Under the pieces are notes generated by a model. The model ran no database searches. It saw only the letters and a program-made list of their open reading frames with translations, and was not told where the DNA came from. A program made the position numbers and the translations under genes. A stretch of 64,000 nucleotides of DNA from Codonopsis lanceolata. Lineage: Eukaryota > Streptophyta > Magnoliopsida > Asterales > Campanulaceae. Each line of letters opens with the position of its first letter. Within the stretch, counting starts at the first letter, position 1. Shown one piece after another: positions 1 through 10,632 of the stretch. Location of the stretch: contig CM028382.1 of NCBI GenBank assembly GCA_013146195.2, positions 60,863,596-60,927,595 on the forward strand. Direction: 5' to 3'.

Positions 1-780
1 GCAGAGGCAGCAAAGGATTTCACTAATCAATCGGAGATACAAAATACAATAGTTGTGGCTCAACAAATACCCAAACCCCAATTACACCCAAAAAACAAAT
101 CGAGAACTCTAAGTGAACAAAAGAGAACTCGCAAACAGTGTATGAAGGGAACGAACAAGCTGCTCTTCTCGGTTTTTTGGCATATCAACACAAAAGGGAT
201 TGATCCCTTAATATAATACTAGCATGCGGTCAACAATTGGTTTGGAAATCCAATTCATATTCGAAAAAGGAAATCCTTTTCCATAAAGGAAACAAATACA
301 AGGGAGACCAATCACATGTGGGCTGTTCCACTAAAGTTTCATGCACCCATAAAATCAAGCCACAAAACAACAAATTTAATGCTTTAATTTCATGTTATTT
401 TCATTATGTGTTTTAGTTTTCTTTGTAGCAGCGGGTATGTGATTTATTGATGTAAAGATGAAAAAACATGTTTTGGATGAGTTACTGGGAAGTGGGAACA
501 AGACTTTTGCAGCTCATAGTAGGTACTACAGGACCTTCCTCCTTATTTCACGCGCACATTCAAAGGGAAGCTACGGGAGACCTTCATTCCTGTATGAGCA
601 AGATCGAGTCATCCCTCCACGACGTGAAACATGAGCTTAAGGACATGCATTATAGCTTGACAGCTTCAATACAAGCAATCACAACGAATGTGCAGACTCT
701 CTGGTCCATAATGATGGCATCCTTTCCCTCTGTTCAGTTTCCTCCACCTCCGAGCCCATAGATGTCAGTGAGTATCTCTT
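1..780. other. No recognised gene; possible element interior
   Basis: I see no gene here. A reading frame at about 468-761 (+) is open for 97 codons, with a helical stretch and a proline-rich end. I recognise no domain in it. It lies just upstream of sequence resembling the 3' part of an Athila/Tat-type retroelement, so the segment may be decayed interior of that element. Confidence 0.3.
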
Positions 781-2279
781 TTCCCTCCATTTTTGTTCTT
801 TTCTGATGATTATTCTTTGTCCTGTTTTTCCACGCCTTACGTATATAATACATTGAGGACACTGTATAGGTTAAGTGTGGAAGAGGGAATTTGAGCATGT
901 GAATATGGGATAACTGGGGGTGCATTTTTGCTGTTGTGTGGTTGTTGTATATGTCTTTATCTAAGGATTTTTGAACCTTCATGACATGATTTGGGTTGAT
1001 AGGTTGAAATGAAAATGAGACATTGTTGCTATGTTGGTAGATGTGTAGTATCACATTGAATTGAGGAATTTATGATAAATGTTGGGCATTTTGAAATTTT
1101 TTGTATGAAATTGTAGAACATGTCTGTGATTATGCTTTCAACTAGTGTTTGCAAGTCTTAACTCTTTAGCAACTTTAGTGAGATTTTGGGCCACAAAATA
1201 GAGCAGTCCATTATATGCTCTTTCTTGTTTCTTTGAGTGATTTTCATACACGAGTGATTATTCTAAAACTTGCATTTTGTATACATATCGAGATCACATC
1301 AATGAGTTCTTGTGCACCAATATGATTAAGACCCCTAGGTATCACCTAATTTTGGCTTTCTTTTCTATCCTACCCATTTTCCCCTAGTTAACCATTTTGA
1401 GCATAATCAAATTCTTTTTGATAAACCTTCAAATGAACTTTTAGCCTTTCGTTTTGACCTATTTTGATTTACCCGATGTCAAGGAATTGTATAATGACCA
1501 TGTGAAATATAGAATTTCATCTTGTAAAAATCTGAGTTGCAAGCGATGGCTAGTTAATGTAAAGCATGTTTTGCGCAAGCAAAAATGGTGTGGTGGGCTT
1601 TTTCGAAAAAAGAAAGAAAAAAGCAGCTGGTCAAAAGGAAAAATATGCTCCATGGGGCTGCTTAAAAAAAAAGAAGAATATATCAGCTTTCCAAAAGAAG
1701 AGAAAGTGTGATACATGTAAAAAATGCATAGTCCAGTTTGTTTGTAATTTAAACCATGACTATACTTCATTTGTGATTATTGTTGGTAAATGAGTTGGAA
1801 ATGACTCATGGTTATTTTTGCATTTTTCTTTGACATTTTAGCCATATTAATCCCTTATATCCTACACTTTTTACCTCTAGCCCCGTTAATGATTAGTGCT
1901 TATGAACTCATATTCAGTGATGGAGATTTGATCAATTTGCAAGCATATAGTAATGTCATTCCGTTATGTGATTTGAGTGATTCATTAAATACATCTCTTT
2001 AAATACTTTGTGTGATTTGAGAGATACCGTGAGGATAGTTGAGTTTTGCATATATGAAGTTGAAGGATAAGTTTAGAGACATGCAAATTAATTTAAATTA
2101 AAAAATTAGCGAATGCACATTCTGTTAATTGAATTTTGATTTTCAATATGAGAATGCACATTTAATGACTAGTTGGGAAACAATGTCTATTTTTCTTGGG
2201 TTGGTTGGAGCAGCAATTATCATGTTCATGAAGTTTGAAAATGCTTAAGGACAAGCATCGTTTAAGTGTGGGAGAATTT
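781..2279 (+). mobile_element. 3' internal tail of an Athila/Tat-like Ty3 LTR retrotransposon
   Basis: The words CATTGAGGACACTG (about 851) and TTAAGTGTGG (871) are typical of the non-coding stretch between pol and the 3' LTR in plant Athila/Tat elements. A long A/G-rich tract follows near 1600-1695, also typical of that region. The segment ends with TTTAAGTGTGGGAGAATTTT (2261-2280), which looks like the polypurine tract directly before an LTR. No pol domain survives in the window. The class call is from familiar sequence words, not alignment, and the left edge is arbitrary. Confidence 0.45.
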
Positions 2280-3772
2280 TGATGAGCACAAATAAGTGTA
2301 ATGTTTATTGTTGGTTTTGTGCTTTATTTTGAGTGGATATTACACTTTTTTTCTGATATTTGTTGTGTTTCAGAAGAATACATGTGCTGGAAAGATTTGT
2401 ATAAAAAGTTGAAAAATGCTTGAAAAAATGATGGAAACAGAGTACTGAATGGGCACGTGCTATTCAAAATCAAGGTGGACCAAGCAGCACCGTCACGTGC
2501 AATAGAAACTGTTAAGCAGGGCTGTTTTACTTAAAGGGATATTTCAGACATTAGTCGTTTTCTATAATTCAGGAATTATTGATCTCCCTAAAAGAAAATC
2601 GTTTGTTATTATCCTTCCTTTTATTTCTATTTTTATAATTAGTGTAAGTTAGGTTAAGAGAGGAAAAAGAGGTCAGGAGACGTATTCAACAAACGGCTTG
2701 GAGAATTTTTAGGAGTGGAGGACGTGTTCTCTATCCACCAGGAGGAAGTTACGAAATAGAGAGAAAGCTCTACTATAAAAGAGATGGGAGATTGAAGGAG
2801 ATATCACAGTACGATAGATACATACTCACATATACACTGGAAGAAGAATTAGGTAGCAGTTTGCTCTGTTCTTCTATCACACTGCTAGGTTTTAGCATTT
2901 TGGTTTTGAATCTATTTTGTAAGTTATTTCCAGCCATGTTTAGTGGCTAGTTTTCTTTATTCTAGTTAAATGAACAAGTAATTCTCTACAAACTACTGCT
3001 ATGAGATCTAATTGTTTTCATTCTCAATTAAGCTCAAGTATATAATTATTCATTCTCTGTTTTCTTGTTGCAAAGGAATTGTAACGTAGGATTCCAGGAC
3101 CCAGATTTTAATCAACCTAATAGTTCAATGCTAGTTATAACCATTGATCTGTAATTGTCATCGGGTTCTAACAAATTAGTAAGTGACACACCGTTTAGGC
3201 CTCACAGGCATACTCGATCCGTTTTGCGGAAATGAGTAATCTAAGTTAAATGATATTGGTTCAATATGCACTGTTTAGAATCGGGTTTTTCTCTCTTAAT
3301 GCTTTCAAAACATTAAATCATACGAGCATCTTTGGGGTTGTCTTTTGATTAGAGAAATAGTTAATGAGCTTCTCTTAACTATCGAGACAGTAAGGAGAGA
3401 TTGGGTGTTTGACAATTTTCGACAACTACAACTGGTTTATTTGTAGCTCATTGAGTCATTTTTACATTCATGATCAGTAGTAACTTTCGGGATTACATTT
3501 CGTTCATTGATTGAAATTTTCTTTTATTGAATTCAAACGTTATTTTTGTCTAGTTTACATTAAGTTCTTTTCATTTACAGCTTTTAGTTAATTCATTGTT
3601 GATAATTAGTTAGATTAAAAAACCTCAAATCTTTATTTTAAATTGTTTTGTTAAAATTCTTAGAAGAAGAAAATCCGACGTTCCCTGTGGATTTGATCCC
3701 TACTACCCTAGTACCCTATACTCGCTATTTGGGAAATAGGAAATTAATTTTGACGTTTTGACACCCGCCACA
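2280..3772 (+). mobile_element. 3' (or solo) LTR, Athila/Tat-like
   Basis: The LTR starts TGATGAGCAC right after a purine-rich tract. It carries a TATA box at 2774. Near its end is TTCCCTGTGGATTTGATCCC (3683-3702), a word common at the end of plant Athila/Tat LTRs. It closes with a CA near 3770-3772. At about 1.49 kb the length suits this group. No internal sequence or primer-binding site follows, so it is the right-hand LTR of a truncated element. The exact 3' end and the target-site duplication could not be fixed. Confidence 0.55.
2774..2780 (+). promoter_or_regulatory. TATA box inside the LTR
   Basis: TATAAAA in the middle of the inferred LTR is followed by about 100 bp of leader-like sequence. 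It sits where the U3/R boundary of such an LTR would be. Confidence 0.45.
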
Positions 3773-4111
3773 GTTACTCGTTATAATCCTACCCGATTTA
3801 ACCCGACTTGTTTGATATTAAGATCTAATGAGTTTCGATCTGTTACCCGTTCCAACCTGATCCATAACCGACTCAACTCACCCAATTGTCAGACGTAATT
3901 AACACAATGGGTTCTTATCATATACATACTCCTGACAAAACTAAAACTATTTTATTTGACTAGGTACACAGATTAATAAAACTTCATTGACTCTGTTATA
4001 AATATTGGTATGTTATATATTTTCTTTTAAAGTACATGTGTAATTAGGATTCATTATTAAAGTAACAAAAAAAGTAGAATAAAATAGTACAAATAACTTC
4101 CTAAAATTATA
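3773..4111. other. Intergenic, nothing recognised
   Basis: AT-rich DNA between the LTR and the next inverted-repeat element. I see no gene. Confidence 0.5.
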
Positions 4112-6072
4112 GGGCGAATTACCAAAATCGTCCATGTACTTCACCATTTTTTCCAACTTTATCCTTGTACAAAAAATCGAACTTTATTCGTCCTTGTACA
4201 AAAAGGTTTGACGGAAACGGTCCTTTCGTCCACTTTCGTTATTTTTTCTCCGTTAGGTCAATACACAGGATCGGCTCTTACACAAAACCAATAACGTCAT
4301 GGCCTCATGCCCCCTAAAATTCTCCAAATTTTAGGGCCCCCAAATCCTCAAAAAAACCTACTACCTTTTATTTTAATTTTTTTAGACCTATTCTAAAGAA
4401 ACAACTCAAACAATCCACAGTCGGTCGTCCTGTGCGCAGCGAATCAAGAAAAAAAACTAAAGAAGCTGCTCAACCAGTCTGCCTCTTGAAAGTAAGCAAA
4501 TCCAATCTACCTTTTGTTGTTGTTGGTCACTTTTGTTTTTCTCAAATTCCCAAGTAATTTTGCAACAAAAGTTACAAACCCAGTTCATCTTTCTGACTTT
4601 CTTCCTCCATTTTTATTCTAACAGTCCAAGCCCTCTTCTCCTGCCAAGACGGAAACGCAGTCTTTATTCTCCAGACTCTCACTCTCCACGACTCCACTCC
4701 ACCAAGTCAGAGACGTTAAGTTTTTTTTTTACTTTTTTCATAATTTCACAATTTTTTCTTGATTTCTTCAACTGGCTCCAGCATATTAATTGATTTAACT
4801 AATTATTAATTTAGTTTTAAGTATGTGAATCACAGATTAGACTATAGTTATTCAAAACATAGAAGAAAAAAAATTGCTAGAAAGGAAGATCCCATTCAAG
4901 ATGATCGTCGATTTCATAGGGCCGGCTGTCAATGCACGTGCGTCTCTCGTGACATTGACCAGGGGAAAAATAGTCATTTTATAAAAAAAAAAAAAAAAAA
5001 GTACCAGGACGAAATACCAACTAGTTGTTCTTAAATTGGTCGTCTCATTGGCTGCTCTTTTCTATGCATAGGCCGTACCTTGGACAGATTTGGACAACGA
5101 TGAAGCTCGCGGGAAGTCCATAGAAGAGCGATTTCCCGCACATGAGAGCCGGGGAAGGAAGCGAGGGAAACGAATGAATGACGTAGAAGATCGAGTTAAG
5201 ACAGTGCGACCATGACAAATAAGAAAAGGAGTTTAATGAAGAATTATAGCAGATCTGACAGCTATCTTATTACTACTATATGAAGATGAAATTATTGATA
5301 GATCTGCTTTCTTTCGAAACCCAGATTAGATCTGGATGTAACTTTTGAAACCTATATCTAAAATTGAATAAAAATCCATCAAATCGAATCAAAACTCAAA
5401 TCTGCATCGTAACCAAGATCTTAAATCAAGAAGAGGGAGAGAGCTGTTACGACTTGCAATTCATCCCTTCGTCTTTTCTGCCGCAGCTCTCTTTGATTCC
5501 CTCAAACCCAGATCACTCGATTAGCTTTGAAATTCCTTCAAACCCATATCACGAATTCGTTGCAGAAGTTGAGAGGGAGAGAGGAACCCGTGCCAAAGAA
5601 TGTTTCAAAAATTTACAGAGCTGTTGCAGAAGTTGAAATCGTTACGTGTTAGATGAAGGTTCGACGAGGGGAATCTCCTTATATGGCTGAAACGAAAACG
5701 GAAAACCTTTCGGGATATTCAACCCAATTCTTTTCTTAACCAGAGGGGGAGTCATCATAATTGATGCTCTTTCTTTTTGAATGCTTCCACCATAAATTAC
5801 TTTCTCAATCCTCATCTGTGCTAGGCAATGGCTGCTTGGGAAGGCGAAAATAAGCAATAAGAGAAAGTGACAAGATAGATGTTAGAATTTCATCTCTTAA
5901 TTCCAGTCCGTTAGAGTACAGGACGATTTAGGCGAGTAAAAGTATACATCATTCCTATCTTGCACTCAAGTATCGCATCAAACGTTGACTTCTACGACGA
6001 TGTATAATGCAAAGACATGTACAGTAAAGATAGAAATCGTATTGTTAGCTTCACTCTTTAGGCAATTCGCCC
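4112..6072. mobile_element. Candidate MULE-like TIR element
   Basis: The left end GGGCGAATTACC (4112-4123) and the right end GGCAATTCGCCC (6061-6072) are inverted repeats matching at 11 of 12 positions. The flanking 9-mers (4103-4111 and 6073-6081) match at 7 of 9, compatible with a decayed 9-bp target-site duplication. Phrases inside the left end (AAATCGTCCATGTAC, GTCCTTGTACAAAAA) are of a kind common at the ends of plant TIR elements. No transposase is visible. The interior (about 4400-5640) is less AT-rich and holds several short open frames I cannot identify, so captured host sequence is possible. The short TIR makes this tentative. Confidence 0.35.
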
Positions 6073-6130
6073 AAAAATAAACGACTAACGGACGAAAAAG
6101 GAGATGTGGTATATTATTATTAATTTATTA

Positions 6131-6369
6131 CTCCCTCCGTTTCAGATCAAAAGTTTACTATCCTATTTTGAGAAGTTTTATTTTAAGAGTCTACTTTTAA
6201 AAATTATGATTATAATTTTTATTACATTTCATCTGTATCATTCACTTGTGTTGTACGTACATTGTGTGTGCTTAAGAAATTTTGTAATTATGAACCAACT
6301 CTAATGACATTAATATATCTCCTAAATAATTAGACTTTTCAAATAAGGATTATTTAGAAAAGAAGGGAG
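6131..6369 (+). mobile_element. Stowaway-like MITE, copy 1
   Basis: A 239-bp element flanked by TA on both sides. It begins CTCCCTCCGTTTC and ends in the inverted form GAAGGGAG. Its interior is clearly related along its length to the element at 7818-8060, including the shared words ATTTCATCT and CTTGTGTTGTA. CTCCCTCCGT termini with a TA duplication are the mark of Tc1/mariner-derived Stowaway elements. Confidence 0.8.
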
Positions 6370-6756
6370 TATAATTATATCCTAAAGTATGTAAAGAAAA
6401 ATTCTGAATTTTTATGCTCAATGTTGATGAAGTTTTCTTTGCATCGTTACTCGTTTGGTTGGCAAATAATCAAAATTGATTTAAAAAACATTAACACGCT
6501 TTCTAGTGAAGAAATGCATCCATGTTTGGCACATATTCTACGTGTATCTCTCTCTCTCTTGTCATATTTTTGTCAACCTCGACATCACTGTTGTCCCGCT
6601 TTGGCTTTGTTTTCAAAGACATATTTGTACAAAAATTTACAAATTTCACCCAAATTCGATTCACTTATCTTCATCTTTTCAAAAGAGGTTGGTTGTGACT
6701 TGTGAATATTGTGCAAGTACTTGTCAATTAGCTTATATTAGGCAAAGGGGAGGGAC
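6370..6756. other. Intergenic, nothing recognised
   Basis: No gene or element identified. A short CT repeat lies near 6547-6560. Confidence 0.5.
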
Positions 6757-7352
6757 GCTATTTGGACCTCCAAATACTATAAAGATACCTCCAAAATACT
6801 TAACTTTCTATTTTACCCTCCCTATCTAAACACACACCCCTCTCTCCCTTTCTATCACAGATCACTCATTCCCTCCCTTCTTCTTCATGTGTTTTCTTTT
6901 CTCCCCCTCTCCCTCCCGTGAACTACCCCCTCTTTTCCCATCACTCCTTTCTCGATTTTATTCTCAACCTTCCCCTCAATCACATGGGTAAAATAGCAAC
7001 AACATAATTGATTTTTAATGTTCATCCCCGCTTGGATGAACATTAATAGTTTTGTTTGACTAGAGCTAGCCAAACAACACTATTTTTGTTCGACCAACTA
7101 GGTCCGAACATTCGAAGAAAAAAAAAATCTCTAGAATGTTTGATTTGTCTATGGAGTTTGGGGATGGTTCATAGGAGGGAGAGAAGGAGGAAAGAAAGAA
7201 GGGGGAGTGTTGGAAAGAAAAAAAGAAGGCGGAAGAAGAAGAGGGTCAGAGAGAGAGAGAGAGAGAGATGGAGGGGTATGTTTAGATGGGGAGGATAAAA
7301 TAAGAAGATAAGTGTTTTGGGGGTATGCTTAGAGCATTTTGGGATTCATATA
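6757..7352. mobile_element. MITE-like element with long terminal inverted repeats
   Basis: About 80-100 bp at each end are inverted copies. The left arm includes ACTTTCTATTTTACCCTCCC, and its counterpart on the right arm (7271-7300) reads as the same phrase on the opposite strand with a few changes. The two arms align from about 6765 to 6850 and from 7345 back to 7260. The centre holds further small palindromes (7015-7046 and about 7053-7074). No coding sequence is seen. Edges are approximate because purine runs blur both termini. Confidence 0.6.
7015..7046. repeat. Perfect 13-bp hairpin in the centre of the TIR element
   Basis: The arms TTAATGTTCATCC (7015-7027) and GGATGAACATTAA (7034-7046) are perfect inverted copies around a 6-base loop. 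Confidence 0.85.
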
Positions 7353-7394
7353 CACCCCCCCTCTCGGGTGCCCGGGGAAAGACCAAGAAAGTTC

Positions 7395-8315
7395 AAGTAA
7401 GGTTCGTTTATTTCACGAAAAATGATTTCTGAAAAATGAAAAAAATTCATTTTCAGGTGTATGGTAAATCTTTTGAAAATATGCTGGAAAACATTTTCTG
7501 GTGTTTAACAAACACACAGAAAATGTTACAGAAAACAATATATGAATAAATACAAAAAGTATATTATAATATTAATGTTCATATTGAATATAAGATAGTG
7601 TTGAACTTTAAGTAATTTTCCTTTAATAACTTTCAATTTATCATTGGTAGTGTCAAATCAATAAGGTCCAATTTTTTTCATCTCACAAATACAAATAAAA
7701 TTTTGATAATTGATTCAAAAACGTTTTAAAAAAGAAAAAAGGACAATGTTTGAGACGTCTCTAAATAATATATCTGACACTAATTTTAAGACATAATGAG
7801 TATTTATTAAAATTATACTCTCTCCATTCCAGGCAAAGAGTAAACTATACTCCTATTTTAGAATGTTTCACTCTAAGAGTTCACTATAAAAAATTATGCT
7901 TGCAATTTTTATATCATTTCATCTTTACCCTCAACTTGTGTTGTAAGTACATTGTTTTTATTTAACTATTTTTTTAATTATAACTAACCTTAATGGCATT
8001 TATATATCCCCTAATAATTATACTTTTCAAATGGGGACTCTTTAGGTGGAACAAATGGAGTACTATTTGTTGAGTGAAATATTACGCGTGCATGTAAATA
8101 TGTGTAATTGTGGAAGGGGTGAAGGGGCGCTTGATCATTTGGAAAATAACTTACGAAAAATAAATCTGTAAGTCATTTTCTGGGAAGAAAAAAAAGCTTC
8201 ATTTTCCGTTGACTCGGTAAAGTTTTTACGTTGACTACATTTTTCAAGGTTACCAAACACTAAAAAATGATGAAAACGTTTTCCAAAAGTCATTTTCCGT
8301 GAAACAAACGGAGCA
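7395..8315. mobile_element. hAT-like non-autonomous DNA transposon with nested MITE
   Basis: The left end reads GGTTCGTTTATTTCACG. The right end, on the other strand, reads CTCCGTTTGTTTCACGG, and the similarity continues inward through AAAATGA. CGTTTGTTTCACGGAAAATG termini are common in small plant hAT-type elements. The sequence AAGTTC flanks both sides and could be part of an 8-bp target duplication. There is no transposase. A separate TA-flanked MITE (7818-8060) sits inside, so it arrived later. Confidence 0.6.
7818..8060 (+). mobile_element. Stowaway-like MITE, copy 2 (nested)
   Basis: A 243-bp element between TA dinucleotides. It begins CTCTCTCCATTCC and ends GGAACAAATGGAG, a near-inverted copy. 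Same family and same orientation as 6131-6369. It interrupts the larger hAT-like element. Confidence 0.8.
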
Positions 8316-8397
8316 TAAGTTCCTTTATTTATTTATTTTTTCTTTCTTGTCTTTTACTAGATGTTCCATATCCCATTATTAATGCTTGTAAAACTAA

Positions 8398-8690
8398 GGT
8401 CTCGTTTGGTGTAGCGTTTTGAAAACACAACTTTTTCTTAACGGAATGTTTTTAAAACGCAGTTGTTATTTTGTAAACATGTTTGAGAAACTATTTCAAA
8501 ATGCTATTTTCATAAACAAAGTAGTTGTAAACGCAACATATTCTTAAAAGCTCCAAATTGGAGCGTTTTAAAACGCTGCACATTTTTAAAATGCAGCTTT
8601 TTAAAATGCTACATTGAAACGCTTTAACAGAGAAAACACTATATTTTTTACCAACGTTTTGATCAAAATGCTCCACAAAACAAACACTAA
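8398..8690. mobile_element. hAT-like MITE with long TIRs
   Basis: The left terminus GTCTCGTTTGGTGTAGCG is mirrored on the other strand at the right end as AGTGTTTGTTTTGTGGAGC. The interior repeats the theme AAAACGC / GCGTTTT several times on both strands, so the roughly 290-bp element can fold on itself. No coding capacity. Confidence 0.6.
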
Positions 8691-8786
8691 TTTGTATTTA
8701 ATGAGAGTCAAACACGAAAGATCCGCGATGAATCAATAAGCTACATGACAAACAATAAAAACAACAAAGGTAAAGCCCATTCAACA

Positions 8787-8949
8787 CCTCTATCCTAAGG
8801 TCAAGCTAAGAACAAGTCATCTCATGCTCAGAAGCATATATAAGTCTAACGATATCTTTCTTCCAAACGCCTCTATCCTAAGGTCAAGCTAACAACAAGT
8901 CATCTCATTCTACAGAAGCATATCTAAGTAACGATATCTTTCTTCCAAA
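8787..8949 (+). repeat. 83-bp tandem duplication
   Basis: Two head-to-tail copies start at 8787 and 8870. Both begin CCTCTATCCTAAGGTCAAGC and both end at CTTTCTTCCAAA, with a few substitutions and small indels between them. Confidence 0.9.
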
Positions 8950-8990
8950 AAATAAATAAAAATTAAAGAAGTAAATAAAATAGAGGCTGA

Positions 8991-9782
8991 TGTGGCAAAA
9001 TCACAGCTTGGACCGTCCTTGAATTGGGTAGGATATCTGGGCTTCGAGATCACCTTCTTTGAGCCTGTTAAGAACACAAGAACACATGAGTGGAAGTGCA
9101 AGGCAGGGCCTCGCGAAACCCCTTCGGCGTGAGAGTAAGTCTTGTGTATAAGCTTGAAAACAATTCGACAGAGTATCGAGGCTCAATAAAGTGTGTGTGT
9201 GTACCTTGTTAATGATGATGAAGAGGTATTTATAGGCCTTCAAGGTGATTGAATCCGTTTAGGATTCAGTTTCCATAGTTATCCAATCAATCAAGGGGAG
9301 AATCTCTTGATTTTAGGCGTGACAGGCAGCTGGCCGCGTAGATGTAGGAGCAAATAAGGCAAGTGTTCTGCCTATACATGGAAACCTTTGACTTGTCATG
9401 GAGAGCAAGCCTTCGGTGCTTCCTACCGATGTGTGTGTCCGGGCGAAAGGTGGCTCTACCCGGCTGTTCTATTTGCATTGCTCTTGAACTTGCTGTAGGT
9501 CCAAGGGACGGCCCCTGGTCGGGTGGGCAAGACCAATACTCGACCTGGTTTGGACGAGATGAATCTGGCTTCTCTGCTAAATGTGTGATGTCCGGGCATG
9601 GCCCCTGGTCGGACAGGCAAGGCCTATGCCCGACCAGGTCTGAACGGAATTTACGATGCTCGCTGTTCGATGCTTCTATTGTTTTGCTCGCGAGGCCCGT
9701 GGGCCCCATTGTGATGTGCTCGTGATTGGCACGTGACGCCAAGACGCGTTTTGCCGTGACCCGGCTTGGGCCGGATATATCA
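8991..9782 (-). mobile_element. LTR on the minus strand, Tat-like Ty3 element (3' LTR)
   Basis: Read on the minus strand, it starts TGATATATCC at 9782, just after a run of purines (9783-9793) that fits a polypurine tract. It carries TATAAATA at 9234-9227. It continues into a U5-like stretch containing CTCACGCCGAAGGGG, which resembles the end of Tat-lineage LTRs, and ends at TTTGCCACA (8991). Length is 792 bp. The polypurine position makes it the 3' LTR of a minus-strand element whose interior would lie at higher coordinates. No minus-strand pol is recognisable there. The lineage is inferred from sequence style. Confidence 0.5.
9227..9234 (-). promoter_or_regulatory. TATA box of the minus-strand LTR
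   Basis: TATAAATA on the minus strand, inside the inferred LTR. A short (TG)n run lies downstream of it at about 9191-9202. Confidence 0.4.
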
Positions 9783-10632
9783 CGCCCCCCGCCTATCCGG
9801 GCATTTATGCTCGAAATGGGAGCGCTCGTGTCCGGTATTCGCTGTCTTCAACACTGTGAACTTTCGTAAGTCAATAATCGGGCCGAGTGTACGTAGAAGG
9901 CTCGAATTTTAGCCGGGCGACACCGAGCGTGCCGAGGAAGCCTGGATGTTGGGGCGAGGCGAATGGCTTGAGGCGCTGTGAACAGTCATAAGTTTCGCGA
10001 CTGACGGGCACTGAAAGACGGTTTACGCATTAAATGCTGTGATGATGGGCCACGATTCCTCCTAAGCGCCGCTTGGGCTCCGCCCTTTTTCCCCCAAAAC
10101 TTTCAAGAACTCGGCCTATAAAAAAGCTTAACCTTTCTCCCATTTCTTCTCTTTCTTTCTCGAATTCCCTTGAGAGAGGATTCCCGAAGTTTCCTTGGTG
10201 CGTTCTTGTTGCCGCTACCTTGTTTACTCCCGTGTTCCGACAATTCATCTAGTTGCTTCCAACATTCCTTCCATCTCGTCGTTGGCAATTTTCACATCAG
10301 CTCAGATTGTCTTCCTTGATTGCTCTGAAAACTCATTCGCTCCGTAAATAACAAGAAGCTCTGACCCTTCTTCAATTATGTTTTCGACTTTTCTGTTTTT
10401 GGTGATTTTCCTTCGCCTCTCAGATGATTCTTAGGGTTTAAGGGGGTAAGACCGCCTTCGTAGATCGAGAATAGAACCCACGATCTGCTCGCTAGCCTGC
10501 AGAGCTTCACGTGTCGACCTAGACTTAGATTTCTTTCCTTTTTCTTTACTAGTTACCCTGCACTCGATAGCCATCTTCCTCGATCTCTTTGTAGATGTCC
10601 GACGATCCGAGAATGACCGCGAGGCTTTCACT
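9783..10632. other. Polypurine tract and leader region of the antisense ORF
   Basis: 9783-9793 is the C-rich complement of a polypurine tract for the minus-strand LTR. The rest is GC-richer, non-coding sequence. On the plus strand a TATA-like box at 10117 is followed by a pyrimidine-rich leader and then the first ATG of the GC-rich ORF remnant (10633). Confidence 0.35.
10117..10123 (+). promoter_or_regulatory. Candidate TATA box for the GC-rich ORF
   Basis: TATAAAA lies about 510 bp upstream of the ATG at 10633 and is followed by a CT-rich leader with CTTCTCTTTCTTTCTCG. This is a sequence match only. Confidence 0.3.

Noticed and set aside
4533..4793. Open frame rich in Phe, Leu and Ser on the plus strand
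   Set aside because: It is produced by a pyrimidine-rich stretch. No domain, and it lies inside a candidate DNA transposon.
9287..9742. 151-codon minus-strand frame and 120-codon plus-strand frame in the GC-rich LTR
   Set aside because: Both fall in the inferred LTR. GC-rich DNA has few stops by chance, and neither shows a known motif.
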